From Sabethes cyaneus (Eukaryota; Arthropoda; Insecta; Diptera; Culicidae), in the NCBI RefSeq assembly GCF_943734655.1, contig NC_071354.1, positions 227,658,397-227,722,396 of the forward strand: a stretch of DNA of 64,000 bases. The letters are read 5' to 3'. A program made the position numbers and the translations under genes. This document shows positions 55,931 to 64,000 of this stretch, one piece after another. The notes beneath the pieces are model-generated. The model had not been told where the DNA came from. It made no database searches and worked only from the letters and a program-made list of their open reading frames with translations. Every line of letters starts with the position of its first letter. Position 1 is the first letter of the stretch.

Positions 55931-58900
55931 CGGAAGGTAAGTGTGTTTTAGTCAAATCAGCACAAGCACTTTTGGAGTATTCATTAAATCCATCCAACAA
56001 GTGATGAAAATTAGAATGGTTTTATTAGAAGCGCAAGCCCGACAGTGAAGAATATCATACCATCAACGTATATAATGGTGAAGAGTTTTATCTATCGTAA
56101 TAGTGAAAAATGCCAGCTTGTATTGGTAGCGTTGCAACATTCCGCAAATCGTCCATGTTTAATTCACTTGTGCTTAGCGTAAACGATCCTGTTCGTTTGT
56201 TTCTCTTCTTTAAGAAACTTTCATAGCGGCTCTTGAAGAATTAGGTTATGCTCTTTGGGATATCATTCACTACATAAATAAAAATAAAAATTGTTTCCGT
56301 AAAGTTTATGAAAGTTCTTTGATACGGGCAGTTGATCCGTAGTCCGCATGAAGAAATGAATATTAAGTGTTGCCTAGAATAGAGTTTGGAACTTTGAAAA
56401 ATCTCATCACGGGAAATAATTAGTCTTCGATAATTGGAATCGGAAAACTTTAAAATATCAAGGGATGAAAATTCCAGAAATTTTACCATCCATAATTTTC
56501 ATTTCCATTTAATTTTCCACCACGGTTTAAATATCAACCAACCATTAAGCACTGCTGCGTAGTGAATGGTGATTATTTCCAGTTCCACCGGCAGTTCGCG
56601 GAAAGAAATGGAGATTTTTCTTTCCGTCAGGAAATCAATTTCAATTTTCGGCTGAGTGCGCGCACTTGAGTATTAGCGCGAATTCATACGTTTTGCACAC
56701 GACTGCGGTCGTCGTCGTCATTCATTCATTCATTCATTACTGAAGTTGGTCGTTCTGCTCCGCTGGCGGTAATCCATTTCCAGCTCATTAGGCGAGAATC
56801 GATTTCGTTTTAGCTTAGATCCAGGCCGTACCCGGCTGGAGCAGGTCCCAACAGGAACATTGCGAACAATCTTACAATCTCATGATGAATAATTCACTTT
56901 TATAGCAGTTTACCGAACGTTACATGTTCCTAAAATCCTAACACCACCGCACCAGGTGGGGGCTCGATGATGAAGAAAAATTGATGTGATTATTGTTATT
57001 ATTTTCACTTTTATTATGCGGTTTGGAAACGTATGCTGAAGATCTGGAACTTGGAAGCTGCGTGTATTAAAGTTGAACAGCAATGTGGTTTAGCAGCTAT
57101 GAAATCTATCATTTGACTGACTGCCGAGACGGCAGTCTCGAAACGGAAAACGTTCCGCTCGACAATGGCAACTGCCGGAGGCAAATTCCACTTTTCTGGA
57201 ATTTCCAAATTTTCTTGGTCAGCCCCTCCAACGGTGCGGTCACATTTCGGGGTGATAGCGTGGAATCTAATTCCATTCCTTGCAAGCAGGAATGGAGCGC
57301 TACGTCACGCAACAACAACGGTTGGATCTCGTACACGCTGAAGCTGAATGTGTTCATTCGGAAGCTCCTTGCTAGGAGACATATTGGATGGGTACAGGAC
57401 AGGTACCGGGGGCCGGAGGCCGGAATGAGCTGACGACGAAGGAAATTTATCTATTCGCAGTTCATTCCGACCATAAATTATCTTAACTGTTGCTGGAAGG
57501 AACAGCCGAAGCGAAACTCTCCGGGGTGCTGCCTGGCCTGCTGCTGGAGAGATACGCCGCTTGCTTGGTTGCGACTCAGTTTCTCATTACACACTCGAAA
57601 GATTAGTGTTTGAACGACCCGGCTAGGGTGCGCTTATTTATGTACTCCGTTGAGAAAATTGGTTTTTGGCATCCGTGTACGGTCTTGGCGGCGAATGTAA
57701 CGTTTGACAACGTGTTAATACGAAGAGTCTGTTTCTTTGTTGAGTCTGCTGCTTGCATAGTGGATTATATTTACAAACGAATTTAACCGTCCATCAATAG
57801 CACACTTTAAGGAAGTCACGGGAAAGTTGGTCGAAGCAGACCTCACCATTCTCTCCAACCGGACAGCTTTATTAACTATGGATCTAGCAAGCAGAACCGC
57901 AAAGCAAATTAACGGACGGGTGGACAAACACCGAGTGACAATGTGTCTTGTTTGGCAACTAATTCGACAGTTGTTATGTGGTGCCAACATACCTATTCCC
58001 TGAAGCGCAGATTCTTTTCCGAATTTGGCTTATAAATCAATGCTTGCTTACTTTGTGATTAAAGAAAGACTTAAAGGTTTTCGGGGATTTTATTAATATA
58101 GAAGGAAAAAAGACGTAGTTTACCTTTTTACATCAGTTGAATATAAATGACATTAAAATCCGGTTCGATAAATTAATCGTAAAGCTAAATAACGAGCGTT
58201 TCGAAAGCAATTTACACAACGACCGGTATTGATCTGTTTAATGTTCTAGAAAAACATCCCCTAATAGGCCATAATCCACAAACCTATTTTCCAATGAATC
58301 CAAAATTAGCATACTCGTACAGTGAAATAGCATTCATGATAATTTCACAGCCACAGGTAACAGCTTTGTTATCAATTCCATCGAAAAGGAGCAGAAAGTC
58401 GCAATCAAAGATAGAACAGCAGTAATCTATCTATTGAAGCGGCAGAAGAAGACGTATAAAAACGTTAAAAGCACCTGGAATCTCGTAAATCAGGTCGACG
58501 CTCTGCCGAATGAAACGCCAAAAAAGAAGCATCATCCAAATAAAACAAACACTCGAAGCAGGGTATCAAGCACTGACTGGCTGACTGCTGAGCTTCGCAA
58601 TTTGTGACATTCGAATCGTAGGTATCGGAAGGCGAAGCACAATTACCGAAACGAAGGGGCAAAAGCTGGGGCAAGGTTTTCCCGGTGAAAAGTGTACAAC
58701 AGCCTCCCACTCCCATTAGGAAAAGAAAACACAGCAGCGCTGCACTGGTGGATTGAATCAATAGAATATCAGGTAGCAATTTTCCCTACACCATCGCGCC
58801 GTGGCAATCGTTAATCATCTCATTCTTCAGTTTCAAGCCGGCTCCGGATGATTGGTGGCTTCGTTCGGGAAACATTCAAAAGGCTAAATTGATGCGATTT

Positions 58901-59039
58901 GAATATTATTGTTTTGCTGATGTTTACCCTCTCCAGAGGTTTTTCAACAGCAGACAGAACAGATATTGAGTTGTTCCCAAAGCAAGTGATTCCAAGTTAA
59001 GTTAAGTTACAATTAAATTTGGGTTTTATTATACACTTA
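55931..59039. other. Non-coding, probably intron; short ATTC microsatellite
   Basis: A (CATT)n run of about five units lies at 56,720-56,738 after GTCGTCGTCGTC. The stretches 56,560-57,680 and 58,360-58,860 are less AT-rich and low in recognisable repeats. They could hold regulatory elements, but no exon is supported. Confidence 0.4.
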
Positions 59040-59290
59040 ATTATGGTTCTAGTATTTTTTATAACGGTGCTCTTTAAAATCGACGAAGGGGACGGTAGAA
59101 GAAAGTAATGAAACAAAAGTGTTTATAGCATCCAACCAGAGTGGGACAAGACGTGGAGGGAAAAAAGCGTTTAGACCGTTTTTCTTTACCCAAGCTATAA
59201 TGGGAGCCAATTATACCCGCATTTGAACTCAACCTTTCCTTCCAGGCACTGTTGATCAAAGATATCGGTAAACCTTTGAACCACAACGGA
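59040..59290 (-). mobile_element. Diverged tRNA-related SINE copy (same family as 15.35 kb)
   Basis: The order of blocks matches the 15.35-15.65 kb copy: tail ACGAAGGGGACGGTAGAAG near 59,082, then CAAGCTATAAT near 59,190, a B-box-like complement near 59,220, and CTTTGAACCAYA near 59,274. It is substantially diverged. Confidence 0.55.
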
Positions 59291-60105
59291 CTGAATCCGA
59301 CGGGCTATCATATGAGATAACAAAATCTACTTTCTTGGGAAAATAAAATACCCAATTGCCTATTGCCAGTTGCAACTTTTCCATATCTTAATCCCTTTTT
59401 TGATGTCCTCATATGAGCGTGATAGCTGATCAGCCCAACAATGTGCCATCGCACGGGGCAAATGATAATCGGACGATGCAATATCTTGATAATATGGCGA
59501 TTAAGATAGGACTTCCTATCTCACTTACATATATCCAAGTAGATTTTAACGGGTTTTGGCAACGTGAGACCGAGCGTTGTCATGCTGTAAAATCAGTTTT
59601 CAGCAGAAGTTTACCTGCAGTACTCGACACAATAGCGTAAATTGAATTCGATACCATTGTTCACCACTGATGGCTTGGCTCGGTTACTACAATTCATAAT
59701 AAATATTATAGACTAGATGCCACTAGATGCACAGTATAACTTTCGTAGAGGATATTTCGGCTGAGCGACACAGAACGAGACATAGGACCTGGCAGTCTTA
59801 ATGAATCAATTTTCTTTAAGTTACTGTAACGAATTCATTTTTCATGCGATGAAGAAAATCCTTCCTATTTTGCCACTGGAGCAGTTGCTCGTATATTAAA
59901 AAAACGAACCTCAACGTCCCGTGGCTTCAAATCGTAAAGAACCCAAATTGCTAGCTTCTGAATCATTCCTAACGCATACAATCGCATGGAAATGATTTGG
60001 CGAAAAGATCTTAATACTAAAGCAAATAATTCTTGCATTCAGTACGGATTCTCAGCCATCAATGTCTTCCTTTCACCGTCCTCAGTGTTTAACCTTCTTT
60101 CACGT
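59291..60105. other. Non-coding, nothing recognised
   Basis: No supported exon. A 75-codon plus-strand frame at 59,413-59,640 has no recognised domain. Confidence 0.35.
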
Positions 60106-62637
60106 TGACGAATGAACATGAAATTAAATATGAAGTTTTACTTGAAATTAGAATTGACATTTTTCGTCTTTTTTCTCACACGTAGTAAATACTTTTCTGT
60201 TACGTTTTTTCTTTGTTCCTTTCCCGCTTTTTCACTGTTTGTTTCGTTTTTCTGAACCGTTTTCTTTTTTGCTTTTACTTTTCTTCTTTGACATTGCATC
60301 TTTTCCCTTTTTCTATCGTTTTTCTTTTTTTCGCCTTTATTGTTCCGTTTTTCTTCGCTTCCTGTCCCATTTTCACTAGTTTTTACTAGTCTTACTTTCC
60401 ATCCCATTTTTTGCCTTTTCTCTTCTGTTTTTCTCTTCATTTTGTTTGCAGTATTTCTAACCCATTTTATCTACATTTTTTTCTTTTTCGTCTTTCGTTT
60501 TCGTGTGCTCCATTTTCCTCATGATGCTCCGTTTTCCAGTCTTTTCCGTCACGTTTATTCTGTTTTTGGCAAAGTTTTTTCCCTTTAATCTCCGTGGTTT
60601 GGGATCTCGCGTTTTTCGTCATTTTCTCTTCCGTTTCTACTTTTTATTTGATCCTGATCCTCTCTCTGATCTTCTCGGTTTTTCTTTTCGTTTTTTGTCA
60701 CATCTTTCTCATTTTTTATCCCGTTGGACCTCTTTTTCCCTTTTTCCACGTTTCTTCTGTCGATTTGTTTCTTGCCTTCTCACCTGTTTTCCATTCCGAA
60801 TGCTCTTTCTCCTTCGTTTTTCCTTTGTTCTAACCGCTTTCTCAGTTCATTTTCTTTTGTTTTCCCGTCGTTTTTTATCCTTTCCCTTAGGGTTGATCTG
60901 CTTTTCATTTTTTCTTCGTTTGCAGGCCCGTTTTTACCCGTCACATTTGACATTTTCTGTTCAGGCTCTCGTTGCTTTTCACTATTTAATTCCCGTTTTT
61001 TGTTTCCGTCCGCTCCGTTCTTTCTTTTGTCCTGTGTTTCTTCGTTTATCCCTTTAGCTCGTTTATTTCGTTTTATCCTTTTAGCTTCCGTTTTCATCTT
61101 TTCTTTTCATTTTTTCTGTTTTTTCGTCCGGTTTTTTTCTTTTTTTTGTTTTCCGCTTTCCTGCTCCCGCATTTTCACCCTTTCTTTTGCTCCATTTGTA
61201 TTCCATTTTTTCTTTTTTTTGTCCACTTTTTCGCTTTTCCTGTCCCGGCTTTTGATTTATGTTTCGTTTTTCTGAAGCGTTTTCATGGTTTGCGCTCTCA
61301 CGTTTCTTCTTTGCCCTTGAGTTATTTCTTTTTCTATCATTGTTCCGTTTTGTTTCTAGGCTTCCTATGTTTCTACGCCTTTTCATCTCCTCCATTTTCC
61401 TCCTTTTGACACTCCGTTTTGCAGTCTTTTTTGTCACAGTTATTATGTGTTTGGTTCCCTTTCCCTTTCCTTTCCAATTTTTTATCTCTTGTTTTTCGGC
61501 TTTTTCTCTTCAGTTTCACCTTTTCCTTTAATTCGTTTTTCCTTTTTTTCTTTTTATCTTTTTCTGTTACATGTCTCTTTTTCTTGTCTCATTTCACTCC
61601 TTTTGTATCCCGTTTGACCGCTTTCACTCGTTTTAATGGTTTCCTTCATCAGTTTTCATTTTTCCCTCTCACTTGTTCTATTTCTATTCCGTTTGCTCTT
61701 ACTTGCCTCTTTCTCTATCTCTTTTTTCCGTTTTTATGCCCACTGTTTTCTCTTTCTCGGTTGCTTTTCTTTCTCTTTGTTTTTCGCTATTTTCTTAAGT
61801 CGGATTTTCATCTGTTCCGTTTTCGGTTATTTCTTCTTCCATTTTTCTTCGTTTTCAGGCCCATTTTTCCTGTCTCTTGCCTTAATCCCGTGTCGATTTT
61901 TTCGATTTCGGCTTTCACTTTTTAATCCTCCTTTCAGTTTTTCGTGTTCTTCTGTCCCGTTCTTCCTTTAACTATGTCCTGCTTTTCTTTCTTTTCTGTC
62001 ACGTTCACGTCGCGTTTTTCGTTTTAACTTTTGTGTTTTCCATTTCCATTTTTTTCTTTATCTTCTTTTTTCCTGCTTTCATATGTTCTCCCTTTTTTTG
62101 TTCCTTTTCTATCCAAATTTTTCTCCGTTTTTTCTAGCTCCATTTTTCCAGTTTATGATCCTATTTTCTTCTTTTCTGTACCAGTTTCTTCGTTTTGCTT
62201 TTACTTTGCTTCCGTTTTTTCTCCTTTTGCTCTCGTTTTCTATTTTTTTTTCATCCTGTATTTCTTGCTTCATTACTCCGTTTTGCTTCATTTCCCGTCC
62301 CATTTGTCATTATTTTCAGTCCTGGTTTTTCAGGTTTTCCACTCGTGTTTTGTATTTTCTTCTTCATTTTTCGTCTTTTCTCTTGTCTATTTTCCTTTAT
62401 CTATGTTTTGTCTTATTATAACTCTTTTTTCTTTGGTTTTCTTCTTGTTAATGCTTCGTTTTTCCGTTAAATTTGCTTTTTGGTTTCATTTCCTCTCCGG
62501 TTTCCTCTTTCTACATCTCGTTTTTCGTATTTTTCTTTCCCGTTTTTTCTTTTTCTTTTGTCGATTTATGCTGGGTTTCTTATCTCTTTTTTCTGTCTTA
62601 TTTTTCCGTTTATAGTCCCATGACTCTTCTTTATCCC

Positions 62638-62690
<53 letters not shown>

Positions 62691-62950
62691 CTGGTCCGTA
62701 TTTCCTTTTTCGTTTCGTTTTCACCCTTTTCCTTCACTCATTTTTTTGCTCTTCTGCCCGCTGTCTCCTTTTTCTTTTCTTTTTTGTCCCGGTTTTCGTC
62801 CCGTTTTTTGTCTTTTTTCTCAAGTCCATTTTCTTTTGTCTTATCTCGTTTTCGTCCTTTCTGTTCCGTTTCAATTTGCATGTTTGGTTTAGGTCCGGGA
62901 TTCGTTTTTTTTTGCTTTTTAACTTTTTCTGTGACGTTTTTCGCAGTAAG
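60106..62950 (+). repeat. Polypyrimidine repeat block D
   Basis: It opens with a short GAAATTAAATATGAAG/TTACTTGAAATTAGA module (60,115-60,155) that aligns to 43,675-43,715 in block B. About 2.8 kb of T/C-rich plus strand follows. The segment 60,335-60,370 matches block B. Another GTTTTGCTTCATTTCCCGTCCC-like variant near 62,280-62,300 suggests internal duplication. Its long open frames in both directions reflect stop-codon depletion. Confidence 0.85.
62639..62684 (+). repeat. (TC)n microsatellite inside block D
   Basis: A pure TC run of about 23 repeats, bounded by ATCCCG on the left and TTATTTCTGG on the right. Confidence 0.95.
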
Positions 62951-63240
62951 AAAAAACTGTTGACAAACCATTAGAAACGACAAACAAGGGAAAAATATTT
63001 TAACAAAAATCGATTTGACAGAGCATAATTTTCCGACTTCTGTTTGGGTTTCTACACCATCACCTAAAGTAAAAGTGGGCTTAAAAATAGAAATGAATTG
63101 CTATTAAACCGGACTTGAAATTATGCCTGAAGTTGAACTTAAAATCAACGTTGAAAGTAGACTTAAGAATGAACGTGAAATTAGACCTGAAATTGAACTT
63201 ACAGTAGGAAATGAAATTGGATATAAATAAATTAGATTTT
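62951..63240 (+). repeat. Degenerate 12-bp array (GAAATTAGACCT) 3' of block D
   Basis: From about 63,075 words such as GAAATTAGACCT, GAAATTGAACTT and TTGAACTTAAAAT recur at 12-bp spacing. This is the same module that precedes blocks A and B, so it may be the start of the next unit. Confidence 0.65.
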
Positions 63241-64000
63241 AAAGGTGAGAAACGTACCCCAGTGTGTCTTGTCTATAAAAATAGATTTGTTAGGCTTTAC
63301 GTTGGCACAAACCAAAAGGGAAGTTGAATTTTCTCTGTCTTTAAATTGGAAGAAAAACATTGTGCTAAGAAATACATTTGTGCTAAGAAATACAGCCTTC
63401 GTTGCCAGACAGTAGAATCTCAGCACAGTACAATCTTATTCACATAATTAATTTATTGCAGTGCTATTTTTACCTATATTTATTCTAACAGCAGCCACAG
63501 ACTCCTAACTGTTGCCTTCTATTCAACCCAGCTAATTATAATCCTTGCGGTTGTGACGACGGTTGCTTTTCAACAACTCAACGATATGCTTTGGTTTGGT
63601 ACTGAACAATATCCAACCGAGAACGCACTTTTCCTCCAAAACAAAGCAAAAAATAGCAACTGTGAGCCAACAAGACGTTGACAGGGAAAGTTCGCATCAC
63701 TCCGCCGCCGCCGGTTGTATGGCTTAGAATAGTACCTTTTATGAACGGCTTCCGGCCTGTCAGCCAAGTTGCGGAACAGCATCTTGTGCGAGCTTGTTCT
63801 TAATGCCTTTTGCTGAGTGTTACTTGTTTTACAATTTCTACACGGACCGAAAAAAAAAAAGTTTTCAACAGAGGAACGAAACTTGTTCACAGGAAATGAA
63901 GTTTGCACCAACCTCCATACCAAGGCGACCGTGCCGTGGTATGGTTGAGGAAAAGCATTGAAATTGAAATACAGAATGCTTTTTTTCTCCTTTTATTTTC
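63241..64000. other. Non-coding, nothing recognised
   Basis: No exon, RNA gene or repeat boundary could be supported to the end of the window. Confidence 0.35.

Overview
This window looks like non-coding DNA, mostly intronic, from a large repeat-rich insect genome. A culicine mosquito (Aedes/Culex type) is the best guess. The reasons are the mix of decayed CR1-, RTE- and R1-like non-LTR retrotransposon pieces, an intact RNase H-bearing I-group retrotransposon, tRNA-related SINEs, many small TA-flanked and hAT-type foldback elements, and very short or very long spliceosomal introns. There are no operons, prokaryotic genes, rRNAs or convincing free tRNA genes. The species is inferred; no search could be run.

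The only host protein-coding sequence I can defend is a pair of minus-strand exons at 30,686-30,780 and 30,845-30,987. A 64-bp GT-AG intron separates them. They encode the start of the first cyclic-nucleotide-binding domain of Epac, the cAMP-activated Rap guanine-nucleotide exchange factor. No other Epac exon was recognised, so the sequence on both sides is probably intron of this gene. A second host signal is a GC-richer minus-strand block at 7,767-8,319 that reads like a 5' UTR exon ending in a GTAAGT donor. It could be an internal promoter of the same gene or the first exon of another gene.

Layout: 0.7-5.3 kb holds broken RTE- and CR1-type pieces, one split by a 1.4-kb inverted-repeat element. 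6.2-7.0 kb is a nested foldback structure. 7.7-8.8 kb is the putative UTR exon and promoter. 10-14.5 kb holds a CR1 fragment, an 11-bp-period array, a non-autonomous hAT with an 8-bp target duplication and a 1.2-kb inverted-repeat element with CTGCGCA motifs. 14.5-15.3 kb is a compound (CA)n/(CACT)n microsatellite. 15.3-16.1 kb is a head-to-head SINE pair. 20-28.9 kb is a long polypurine repeat. It carries a MITE at 22.2-28.0 kb, into which an intact I-group retrotransposon (22,243-27,833; ORF1 and ORF2 open; exact 12-bp target duplication) has jumped. 31.4-34.2 kb holds degenerate arrays, an R1-like remnant and a SINE inserted in another SINE. 34.9-37.4 kb is a chain of nested or abutting inverted-repeat transposons. 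42.6-47.4 kb and 60.1-63.2 kb hold more copies of the polypurine/polypyrimidine repeat. 52.0-52.8 kb is a 13-bp minisatellite. 53.5-55.9 kb holds a SINE and a broken CR1 reverse transcriptase.

The least familiar signal is the polypurine/polypyrimidine repeat. At least four blocks (about 8.5 kb in total) share sequence and share a 5' module of degenerate 12-bp GAAATTAGACTT-like units. They therefore look like copies of one long, strand-asymmetric repeat family rather than independent simple sequence. Several other degenerate arrays with periods of 11-17 bp occur in the same window.
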